NCBI GenBank assembly: GCA_023382535.1
Contig: JAHDWA010000002.1
Span: 437,547 to 501,546 of the forward strand
DNA: 64,000 bases
DNA from: Anaerolineae bacterium
Lineage (GTDB): Bacteria; Chloroflexota; Anaerolineae; 4572-78; J111
Reading direction: 5' to 3'
Under the pieces are notes generated by a model. It saw only the letters and a list, made by a program, of their open reading frames with translations. It was not told where the DNA came from and did no database searches. Both the position numbers and the translations under genes were made by a program. Within the stretch, counting starts at the first letter, position 1. The number at the start of each line of letters is the position of its first letter. Below, piece by piece: positions 57,786-64,000 of this stretch.

Positions 57786-58634
57786 TTAGGCTAACAACTT
57801 TTTCAAAAACGCCAGCCCGTTGAAGGCCAGGGCGTCGGGGCTTTCGGCCAGGGGACGCCAGATGGCGGCGGCACGGGCGATGCTTTTGACTTTGGGGGTG
57901 AAAGACTCGATCACAACGGGGCCATCGTAGTTAATATCTTTCAGGGCCTGGGCAACTTCGTTCCAGGGCACGTGGCCGGAGCCCGGCGCGCCGCGGTCGT
58001 TCTCGCATGAGTGCAATTGGCACAAGCGGGGGCCGACGGCGCGGATAGCGTCGCCCAGAGAACGTTCTTCGACATTCATATGAAACGTATCAAGCATAAC
58101 CCGGCAGGCGGGCCGGTCTACCCGGTCTACTACCTCGATCACTTGCGAGGCCAGGTTGATAAAGCTGGTTTCAAAACGGTTGAGCGGTTCGACGCCCAGG
58201 AGTACCCCGCAATCGGCGGCATACTCGGCCAGGGGCTGCAGGTGCGAGACCAGCAGGTCCAGATTGCGCGCCCGCTCGTCGGCAGTGGACTGCCAGGTAC
58301 GGCCTACGGCAGAGTAGAGCGGTCCGACCAGGTTGGTTGCCCCAACCGTCTTGGCGATGTCGAGGCACTGGCGCAGATAAGCCACTCCATTCTCCTGGAT
58401 GGTCTTGTCCTCGTGGATCAGATCGCGATCCGGTCCCATCGCCGCGCAAATACTGGCTTCCAGGCCGCAGTCGCGAATAATAGCTCCCGCTTCGACGGGA
58501 TCATAGTCGTCAACACTTTCGACGGGCAGCTCGATCCAGTCAAAACCACCCTCTTTGATGTGAGGAGCCAGAGATTTTAAGTCTGGAATGGTCAGGGGAG
58601 CGGTCCAGACCCAGGTGTTTACACCGAATTTCAT
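57786..58634 (-). CDS. D-tagatose/D-psicose 3-epimerase-like sugar epimerase
   Basis: 282 residues, TIM barrel. The four metal ligands of the family are visible: Glu in LLGVEPLNRFETSFINLASQ, Asp in CRVMLDTFHMNVEERSLGDA, His in LCQLHSCENDRGAPGSGHVP and Glu in GPVVIESFTPKVK. The start KFGVNTWVWTAPLTIPDL is typical of keto-sugar epimerases. Its 3' end touches repeat family A. It precedes the UPF0261 gene and follows the four-helix membrane protein and ABC transporter, so it likely acts on the imported sugar. Confidence 0.88.
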   Translation of the reverse strand: MKFGVNTWVWTAPLTIPDLKSLAPHIKEGGFDWIELPVESVDDYDPVEAGAIIRDCGLEASICAAMGPDRDLIHEDKTIQENGVAYLRQCLDIAKTVGATNLVGPLYSAVGRTWQSTADERARNLDLLVSHLQPLAEYAADCGVLLGVEPLNRFETSFINLASQVIEVVDRVDRPACRVMLDTFHMNVEERSLGDAIRAVGPRLCQLHSCENDRGAPGSGHVPWNEVAQALKDINYDGPVVIESFTPKVKSIARAAAIWRPLAESPDALAFNGLAFLKKLLA

Positions 58635-58678
58635 AGTTAACCTCCGATACGGTATGTAAGAAATATAATGATAGGATG

Positions 58679-58751
58679 GGTAAGGCGTAAAACGTAAAGC
58701 GTAATGATGGATGGCTAAACTTTTACGTAATACGATTTACGTTTTACGTTC
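58679..58751. repeat. Family B CGTAAAGC word repeat with inverse
   Basis: GTAAGGCGTAAAACGTAAAG words are answered by TTTTACGTAATACGATTTAC and GTTTTACGTT. Hairpin-forming copy of the family seen at 15381-15451. Confidence 0.75.
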
Positions 58752-58788
58752 TACCACCTCTCGGTCAATAGTCATTGAAAAAAGTTGC

Positions 58789-59250
58789 TCAAGCGCTGTG
58801 ACCCTGCTCAAATTCGCTAATTGAGACGCCGCCAACATCCTCGCTGTGCTCGACTCCTTTGGGGATCACGTGGCTCCATAGAATGAAGCCGAGCGTGGAG
58901 AACAGCAGTACAAAGAAGCCGACCCGGTAGGCCATGAAAAACCAGGGCTGGAACATGCCCAGGATGCCCAACACAATACCGCCAATGATGGTTAATTCAA
59001 TGGGACGGTAGACCTCGGGCGGGATGTTGTGATTGAGCAGACCGGCCACAAAGGCGACCAGGGTGATAAAAGCCAGCACGATGGCCGCGAAAATGCAGAC
59101 AAAGGGAATAGCCGAGAGGATGACATTGGTGTTGAGTTGTTGCTCGGTAAAAATTGACCTGATAACGGGGTTAGCTACCGCGCCCAGAATCAAAAGTACC
59201 ACCACTGAGATGGGCAGGCCGATGGGCACATGCAGTCGTCTTTTTTTCAT
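58789..59250 (-). CDS. Four-helix membrane protein linked to the sugar ABC operon
   Basis: 153 residues with four hydrophobic helices: IGLPISVVVLLILGAVANPV, IPFVCIFAAIVLAFITLVAF, ELTIIGGIVLGILGMFQPWF and FVLLFSTLGFILWSHVI, then a polar C-terminal tail. GAGGAAACCT precedes ATG 59250. It starts 32 nt after the ABC ATPase gene's end and reads the same way, so it belongs to the transporter operon. No named family recognised; similar small proteins accompany Chloroflexota sugar ABC genes as far as I recall. Possibly an accessory component. Confidence 0.65.
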   Translation of the reverse strand: MKKRRLHVPIGLPISVVVLLILGAVANPVIRSIFTEQQLNTNVILSAIPFVCIFAAIVLAFITLVAFVAGLLNHNIPPEVYRPIELTIIGGIVLGILGMFQPWFFMAYRVGFFVLLFSTLGFILWSHVIPKGVEHSEDVGGVSISEFEQGHSA

Positions 59251-59282
59251 AGGTTTCCTCTAGCAAAAAAAATCATAGCCAC

Positions 59283-60374
59283 CTAAACCTGGGCTTGTAA
59301 AGCTTCGGGTACGGCGATGCGGGTTTGCCGGTCCGGGTCAAAATAGTGCAGCCGCTCACGGGCAACGTTTACGCGGACCGCATCACCAATGCGCCAATTG
59401 GCCATCCCGGAGATATTGCTGAGTAAGGTTTGCTCGCCCGCTTTGATGTGTAGAATCGTTTCTACCCCCAACGGTTCGATCAGGGTAATCTGGCCAGTGA
59501 AATCGCCATTGGGATCGGGTTGAACATCTTCAGGGCGGACGCCCAAAATAAAGGTAGGCGGCAAATTAGCCGGATGTCCGCCTAAAGAAAATTGGATAGG
59601 ACTATTTTCGACATAGAGCGTCCCGTTCTGGTGACTGGCCTTAAACAGGTTGATACCGGGACTGCCTACAAGTTGGGCCACAAACATCGTGGCCGGCCGG
59701 TCGTAGATATCGGTGGGGGTGCCGATCTGGACAATCTTCCCCTCGCGCAGAACTGCAATTTGATCGGCCATGGTCAGAGCTTCAACCTGATCGTGGGTCA
59801 CAAAGAGGGTTGTGCTGCCTTCGGTTTTTTGCAGGTGCTGTAATTCGACCCGCAGTGCCTCGCGCAGCTTGGCGTCAAGGTTCGACAGCGGCTCGTCCAT
59901 CAGGAAGATGCGTGGATTGCGGACAATGGCCCGGCCTATCGAGACACGCTGCATCTCACCCCCTGAAAGACGGGCGGTTTTGCGCTGCAGCAAGTGGCTG
60001 ATGCGCAACTTTTCGGCGGTAGCTTCCACGCGCGTGCGGATTTCCGACTCGGGAGTACGCCGCAGAGGGGAGCGCAGCGGAAAGGCCAGGTTGTCATAAA
60101 CTGACATGGTTGGATAGAGCGAGTACTGTTGAAAGACAAAAGCAATATCGCGGTCGGCTGGGGTGAGGTGATCAATTACTTCGCCATCAAAGCTGACCTG
60201 GCCCTGATCCTGTTTTTCCAGCCCGGCCAGGATGCGCAAGGTAGTGGTTTTGCCCGCGCCGGTAGGGCCAAGTAGTACAAAAAACTCGCCGTCTTTGATG
60301 GAGAAAGAGACATCCTTGAGCGCCGTAATTGCCCCGAAGCGCTTGGTAATATTCTGTAAAGTTACATCACTCAT
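59283..60374 (-). CDS. Sugar ABC transporter ATP-binding protein (MalK/UgpC type), copy 1
   Basis: 363 residues. Walker A LLGPTGAGKTTTLRILAGLE, Q-loop FVFQQYSLYPTM, signature LSGGEMQRVSIGRAIV, Walker B IFLMDEPLSNLDAKLREALR, H-loop TTLFVTHDQVEALTM, followed by a C-terminal TOBE/OB domain (FILGVRPEDVQPDPNGDFTG). It powers import by the two permeases. Its start overlaps the stop of copy 2 by 4 nt (ATGA). Two MalK-like subunits in one operon suggest a heterodimeric motor. Confidence 0.95.
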   Translation of the reverse strand: MSDVTLQNITKRFGAITALKDVSFSIKDGEFFVLLGPTGAGKTTTLRILAGLEKQDQGQVSFDGEVIDHLTPADRDIAFVFQQYSLYPTMSVYDNLAFPLRSPLRRTPESEIRTRVEATAEKLRISHLLQRKTARLSGGEMQRVSIGRAIVRNPRIFLMDEPLSNLDAKLREALRVELQHLQKTEGSTTLFVTHDQVEALTMADQIAVLREGKIVQIGTPTDIYDRPATMFVAQLVGSPGINLFKASHQNGTLYVENSPIQFSLGGHPANLPPTFILGVRPEDVQPDPNGDFTGQITLIEPLGVETILHIKAGEQTLLSNISGMANWRIGDAVRVNVARERLHYFDPDRQTRIAVPEALQAQV

Positions 60375-61462
60375 GAGATACCCTTTCGTAGCAGTGCCCG
60401 TTCAGTGGCCGGGTTGAAGAAGCGCACCATCTCCGGGTCGAGGTCAAAGCGAACCTGAGTACCCATTGGATAGCGAGTCAAACGGTCGGTGCGGATATGG
60501 ACGATTTCATCTTGCAGATTTACGTGGAGCAAAGTATGCGCTCCATAAAGTTCCGAGGCGTAAACTTCCCCCACCAGCATGCCATCGGGCTTGATTTGGG
60601 CGGCTTCGGGGCGAAAGCCAACAATTACCAAGTCTTTACCGTTGCGCGCTTCTTGCAGCGGGCCGCGCCATTCCGACGCAACCGTATATCTGTTTGAGCC
60701 GGGTAAATTGACGACATCGTCGGCGTATCGTCCAGTGACCAGGTTCATACCGGGGCTGCCAATGAAACGAGCCACAAAGAGATTGGCCGGGTCATAGTAA
60801 ACCTGGGCCGGGGTGCCGACCTGCTGCACCTCGGCGTTAGACATGACCACAATGCGGTCGCTCATAGCCATCGCTTCAATCTGGTCGTGGGTGACATACA
60901 CGGTGGTCGCATTCTGGTTGATGTGAAGTTTTTTGATTTCAGCCCGCATACTTTCGCGGAAGTCGGCGTCGAGCGCGCCGAGCGGCTCATCCATCAGAAA
61001 GGCGGCTGGCCGCCGGACCAAAGCACGGGCCAGGGCGACCCGCTGCTTGTCGCCGCCGCTGAGTTTGCCGGGCCGCATATCCAGCAGATGCCTGATTTGC
61101 AGCAGGTCAACCACTTCTTTGACTCGTTTTTCAATGGTTTCTTTGGAGGCCCCCTCGGCTTGTAAAGGAAAAGCAATATTCTCGCGGGTGGTTAAGTGGG
61201 GATAGAGGGCAAAAAATTGAAAGACAAAGGCAATATCACGGTCGGCGGGTGACAGCCAGGTAACCTGCCGGCCATCCAGGTAAATCTGGCCGCCGCTGAC
61301 CGTTTCCAGGCCAGAAATCATACGCAGGGTGGTCGTCTTACCGCAGCCTGAAGGGCCAAGCAGCACGACAAATTCACCCGTGTTAATGGTTAAATCCATC
61401 GGTTTAACGGCGTAAACATCGCCGAATTTTTTTTCAACTTGCCGGAGTTCGATTGTAGCCAT
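60371..61462 (-). CDS. Sugar ABC transporter ATP-binding protein (MalK/UgpC type), copy 2
   Basis: 363 residues, same length as copy 1. Walker A LLGPSGCGKTTTLRMISGLE, Q-loop FVFQFFALYPHL, signature LSGGDKQRVALARALV, Walker B AFLMDEPLGALDADFRESMR, H-loop TVYVTHDQIEAMAM, and a TOBE domain (VIVGFRPEAAQIKPDGMLVG). The Q-loop reads FFALYPH rather than QYSLYPT. It lies between the MalG-like permease and copy 1 in the operon, and most likely pairs with it at the membrane. Confidence 0.95.
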   Translation of the reverse strand: MATIELRQVEKKFGDVYAVKPMDLTINTGEFVVLLGPSGCGKTTTLRMISGLETVSGGQIYLDGRQVTWLSPADRDIAFVFQFFALYPHLTTRENIAFPLQAEGASKETIEKRVKEVVDLLQIRHLLDMRPGKLSGGDKQRVALARALVRRPAAFLMDEPLGALDADFRESMRAEIKKLHINQNATTVYVTHDQIEAMAMSDRIVVMSNAEVQQVGTPAQVYYDPANLFVARFIGSPGMNLVTGRYADDVVNLPGSNRYTVASEWRGPLQEARNGKDLVIVGFRPEAAQIKPDGMLVGEVYASELYGAHTLLHVNLQDEIVHIRTDRLTRYPMGTQVRFDLDPEMVRFFNPATERALLRKGIS

Positions 61463-61492
61463 AATTTATCCAATAGTGTGTTTAAGGTATTC

Positions 61493-61564
61493 CGGGAGTA
61501 AGAAGTAGGAAGTAAGGATTTAGATTCAGCCGCTTCCCTGCTCCTTCGCTCCCCTGCTGCTTTT
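61493..61564. repeat. GAAGTAGGAAG / GCTCCCCTGCTCC word repeat
   Basis: GGAGTAAGAAGTAGGAAGTA words on the left, and CCGCTTCCCTGCTCCTTCGC then TCCCCTGCTGC on the right, between the second ATPase gene and the permease. The right half matches the word class inside recD2 (4985-5050). Confidence 0.55.
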
Positions 61565-62561
61565 ACTGGCGGATGGCCCCAAATGTCACCCCGCGCAAGA
61601 GGTGTTTGCGCAGGGCAAAGGTGACGATGACGACCGGGATTAGGAAAGCCAGCGAGCCGGCGGCGATGGCCGACCACTCGATCCCACCGCGGCCCTGCAT
61701 GGTGGCAATGGCCGGTGGGGCGGTCCGGGCATCCTGGCTGGTAAGCATTAAAGCAAAGGCATACTCATTCCAGGCAAAAATAAGGGCAAAGACCGTCGTC
61801 GCAGCAATACCGGTGGCTGCCTGGGGCAATACAATTTTGAAAAACGCCTGGAGACGGGAATAGCCGTCAACCAGCGCGGCTTCTTCATACTCTTTAGGTA
61901 TCTCGTCAATAAAACCTTTAAGCAGCCAGACGGTCAACGACAGGTTAAAAACCGTGTACAACAGGATCATCCCCAGGTGGGTGTCGTGCAGACCTAACTG
62001 GCGGTACATCAAAAAGAGAGGAATGGTAACGACTACCGCCGGTAACATACGGGTACTTAGAATAAAAAAGAGTAGGTCATCCTTGCCGGGCATATTGAAA
62101 CGGCTGAAGGCATAGGCAGCAAACACGCCCAGTATAACCGAGGCAATGGTAGAGCCGCCGGCGATAATCAACGAGTTTCGTAAACGCATCACAAAATCAC
62201 TGGGGCCATTCACAATCTGGCCGTTTTGCAGGGCCACCCGTTCGAAAAGACCCAGGTTGTCAATATTCTTTTTAGCGTCCTCCAATCTTTTGCCAGTTAA
62301 ATTGGACCGCTCGGTCAACAGAAAAACAACTCCTTCCAGGGTGGGCTGGAAAATAAACTTGGGGGGTACAGCCACAACGTCGGCGCGAGATTTGAAAGCG
62401 GTCAGCCCCATAATCAACACCGGCACCAGGCCGATAAGGGCAAAGATGACCACTAATATCGCCCGCAGATTCTTGAATAATCTGGCCCGGGGGCTGACCT
62501 TGTCAACCCGGATACTTTCGGTAACCGGGACGCTGGGTCCCGTTTCGGTAAAGGCTGACAT
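61563..62561 (-). CDS. Sugar ABC transporter permease, MalG-like
   Basis: 332 residues, six or so membrane helices after a cytoplasmic N-terminus (AFTETGPSVPVTESIRVDKV). The ATPase-contact EAA loop reads EYEEAALVDGYSRLQAFFKI with VLPQAATGIA. The long periplasmic loop before helix 2 (FKSRADVVAVPPKFIFQPTL) is typical of MalG homologues of this group. It is 3 nt downstream of the MalF-like permease gene. Import of an oligosaccharide or sugar derivative is expected. Confidence 0.93.
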   Translation of the reverse strand: MSAFTETGPSVPVTESIRVDKVSPRARLFKNLRAILVVIFALIGLVPVLIMGLTAFKSRADVVAVPPKFIFQPTLEGVVFLLTERSNLTGKRLEDAKKNIDNLGLFERVALQNGQIVNGPSDFVMRLRNSLIIAGGSTIASVILGVFAAYAFSRFNMPGKDDLLFFILSTRMLPAVVVTIPLFLMYRQLGLHDTHLGMILLYTVFNLSLTVWLLKGFIDEIPKEYEEAALVDGYSRLQAFFKIVLPQAATGIAATTVFALIFAWNEYAFALMLTSQDARTAPPAIATMQGRGGIEWSAIAAGSLAFLIPVVIVTFALRKHLLRGVTFGAIRQ

Positions 62562-62564
62562 CGC

Positions 62565-63536
62565 TCAGCTTCCTTTCATCCGGTTGAGATTTCTAATATA
62601 GAGGTTGCTCACCGCAATCACAATAATCAGTACTATATAGGCCACCGCACTGGCGCGGCCGGTTTGCCACTGTCCCTGGAAGGCCTGCCGGTAGATGTTG
62701 ACGGCCACCAATTCCGTCTGTTCGCCGGGGCCACCTCCGGTGAGACCCATAACCAAGTCGAATGATTTTTGGAAGGCTTCAATTGTGCGGAAGAGTAGCG
62801 CAATCAGCACCAGAGGGGCCACCTGAGGTAGAGTGATCCGCCGGAACTGAAACCAGGAACTGGCCCGATCAATGGCTGCCGCCTCGTACAGGTAGTCAGG
62901 GATGGCTTTTAGCCCGGAGAGGATGAGCAGCATCACAAAAGGTGTCCACATCCAGATATCTACCATCATAACGGCCCATAAGGCCAATCCAGGTACAGGT
63001 TTGCCGGCCCAACGGCTGGCGAGCCAGTCCGGTGCTAATCTGGCGTTTTCAAACCCTAACAGGGAGTTGAGATAGCCGAACGAGGGGTTATACATCAATT
63101 TCCAAAACAGGCCGGCGACGACGGGTGACAGCATCATCGGCACCAGGATGAGGGTAGTAATAACTCCGCTGCCAAAAAACTTTTCCCGAACCAGGAGAGC
63201 TAAAGCAAAACCCAACAATAACTGCAAGGCCACGGTGATGAGGACATACTTGCCGGTCGTCGAGAAATAAAACCACATTTTTTCATCACTTAAGACGCGG
63301 GCAAAGTTATCAAAAGCAATCCAAGTCGGCGGGCTTTTTTTAATGGCGGAATAGTTGGTGAAGCTAAGGTACAGACTGTAGATGAGAGGAAAAACGTTTA
63401 TCGCAATCAAGAGAATCATCGTCGGCCAGATGAACCAGTTACGGATGGCTTGATCGCTTAGACCGCGCTGGCGCTGGGGTTGAGTGCCGCGCTTAACGGC
63501 GGACCGTTCGCCTTGCGTTTTGACTGCTGTTGACAT
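62565..63536 (-). CDS. Sugar ABC transporter permease, MalF-like
   Basis: 323 residues from ATG 63536 (GGCAGGATA upstream); a longer frame begins inside an intergenic hairpin. Helices include WFIWPTMILLIAINVFPLIY and YVLITVALQLLLGFALALLV. EAA loop: YLYEAAAIDRASSWFQFRRI followed by TLPQVAPLVL. The first membrane span is followed by a short loop as in UgpA/LacF-type permeases. Sits between the binding-protein gene (separated by a terminator and a large hairpin) and MalG. Confidence 0.93.
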   Translation of the reverse strand: MSTAVKTQGERSAVKRGTQPQRQRGLSDQAIRNWFIWPTMILLIAINVFPLIYSLYLSFTNYSAIKKSPPTWIAFDNFARVLSDEKMWFYFSTTGKYVLITVALQLLLGFALALLVREKFFGSGVITTLILVPMMLSPVVAGLFWKLMYNPSFGYLNSLLGFENARLAPDWLASRWAGKPVPGLALWAVMMVDIWMWTPFVMLLILSGLKAIPDYLYEAAAIDRASSWFQFRRITLPQVAPLVLIALLFRTIEAFQKSFDLVMGLTGGGPGEQTELVAVNIYRQAFQGQWQTGRASAVAYIVLIIVIAVSNLYIRNLNRMKGS

Positions 63537-63557
63537 TATCCTGCCTTTCCGTGTTCG

Positions 63558-63594
63558 GGCAGTAGGGGAAAGTCGGCGACTTCCCCCTACTGCC
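63558..63594. repeat. Large intergenic hairpin between binding protein and permease
   Basis: GGCAGTAGGGG pairs with CCCCTACTGCC and AAGTC with GACTT inside it, loop GGC, one mismatch. Downstream (leftward) of the terminator at 63615-63643 and just before the permease gene; such a stem may stabilise the upstream mRNA end. Confidence 0.7.
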
Positions 63595-63614
63595 TTGAGA
63601 TTACATCCGTTCAC

Positions 63615-63643
63615 AAAAAGGGAGGGGCTTCACGCCGCCTCCC
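63615..63643 (-). terminator. Leaky terminator after the sugar-binding-protein gene
   Basis: Read leftwards GGGAGG, an inner GGC/GCC stem, CCTCCC (63643-63620), then five U (63619-63615). Placed between the binding-protein stop and the permeases, where partial termination would raise the binding-protein:permease ratio. Confidence 0.75.
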
Positions 63644-63658
63644 TAAAATTTTGGCAAA

Positions 63659-64000
63659 CTACTTAATATAACCGGCATCCTGGAGGATTTGTTGGTGTTG
63701 TTCGGCGATGGCGTCCATCGTTTCCTGAGCGGTACCCTGGCCTTCGATGATGAACCGGCCCAGTTCAGCCTGGCTGACCCGGAGCAGCTCGCCGTAGATG
63801 GGGATGTTCCAGAAATCCTTGACAAAGGTCATCGTCTCGGCAAAAGCCGGGTTGTAGGGAGCGGCATTCTGAAATTCAGCAGACGCCAACACCCGGCTGT
63901 GGCAGGTGTAACCACCCAGTTTGGCCCATTCCTGTTGAGTCTTTCCCTGGGCGAACCACTTGATGAAGTGTTTGGCAGCTTCCTTCTGGTCGTCAGAGAT
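63659..64000 (-). CDS. Extracellular sugar-binding protein of the ABC importer (C-terminal part only)
   Basis: The final 113 residues and stop are in the window; the frame is open at its right edge. Seen: DDQKEAAKHFIKWFAQGKTQ, LGGYTCHSRVLASAEFQNAA, IPIYGELLRVSQAELGRFII and TAQETMDAIAEQHQQILQDA. These match family 1 solute-binding proteins (GYTPRRDVL-type block; the late helix with the repeated Gln). The unusual Cys in GGYTCHSRV is noted. First gene of the transport operon reading leftwards. Confidence 0.88.
   Translation of the reverse strand: MSDDQKEAAKHFIKWFAQGKTQQEWAKLGGYTCHSRVLASAEFQNAAPYNPAFAETMTFVKDFWNIPIYGELLRVSQAELGRFIIEGQGTAQETMDAIAEQHQQILQDAGYIK

Overview
The window is a GC-rich chromosomal segment, most likely from a Chloroflexota (Anaerolineae-like) bacterium. 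That placement is an inference. It rests on secreted proteins with long Thr/Pro linkers, a two-ATPase sugar ABC operon with a small four-helix membrane protein, small Pro-rich membrane proteins, and intergenic DNA full of degenerate hairpin repeats. No rRNA, tRNA, CRISPR array, transposase or integrated phage was recognised.

Layout. Positions 1-3480 hold a branched-chain amino acid operon read leftwards (ilvB, ilvN, ilvC, the last cut by the window edge). It is preceded by a near-consensus promoter, a Val/Leu-rich leader peptide and a readable attenuator. Then come recD2, a GT39-type membrane glycosyltransferase, two small membrane proteins, a histone-deacetylase-like amidohydrolase and a chimeric membrane protein with a recombinase-like N-terminus. 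Positions 11830-26000 form one long leftward run of sixteen genes: a molybdenum hydroxylase of the 4-hydroxybenzoyl-CoA reductase type, a PaaK ligase, two aldehyde dehydrogenases, two enoyl-CoA hydratases, and a divergent phenylacetyl-CoA epoxidase-like set (PaaA, PaaC, two small PaaB-like proteins, PaaD split in two) with a gamma-carbonic anhydrase and a metallo-beta-lactamase-fold hydrolase. This looks like an aerobic CoA-dependent aromatic acid pathway.

Positions 26100-46800 are a mosaic of short units: stress protein plus Na/Pi-type transporter, SDR plus aldo/keto reductase, HxlR regulator with methyltransferases (one broken), CBS-ACT protein, lipoprotein cytochrome c, ScyD-like propeller, DinB, STT3-like membrane protein, MsrB, MFS exporter, luciferase-like oxidoreductase, a flavin pair that includes an archaeal-type riboflavin kinase fused to a HAD phosphatase, an IclR regulator and a PP2C phosphatase. 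Positions 47020-48892 hold a reductase and two hydratases of the FabG/MaoC kind. Positions 49094-64000 are mostly a sugar or sugar-derivative catabolic region: TIM-barrel isomerases, a Gfo/Idh dehydrogenase, the two halves of the Tm-1-like protein pair, and an ABC importer (binding protein cut by the right edge). An AT-richer two-lipoprotein insert sits inside it at 54342-55726.

A theme cutting across the whole window is repeat DNA. At least ten families of degenerate 7-9 nt word repeats occur as inverted pairs that can fold into hairpins, mostly between co-oriented genes. A composite of three such families lies in frame inside recD2, and a separate palindromic element lies in frame, in the same phase, inside both the glycosyltransferase and paaA.
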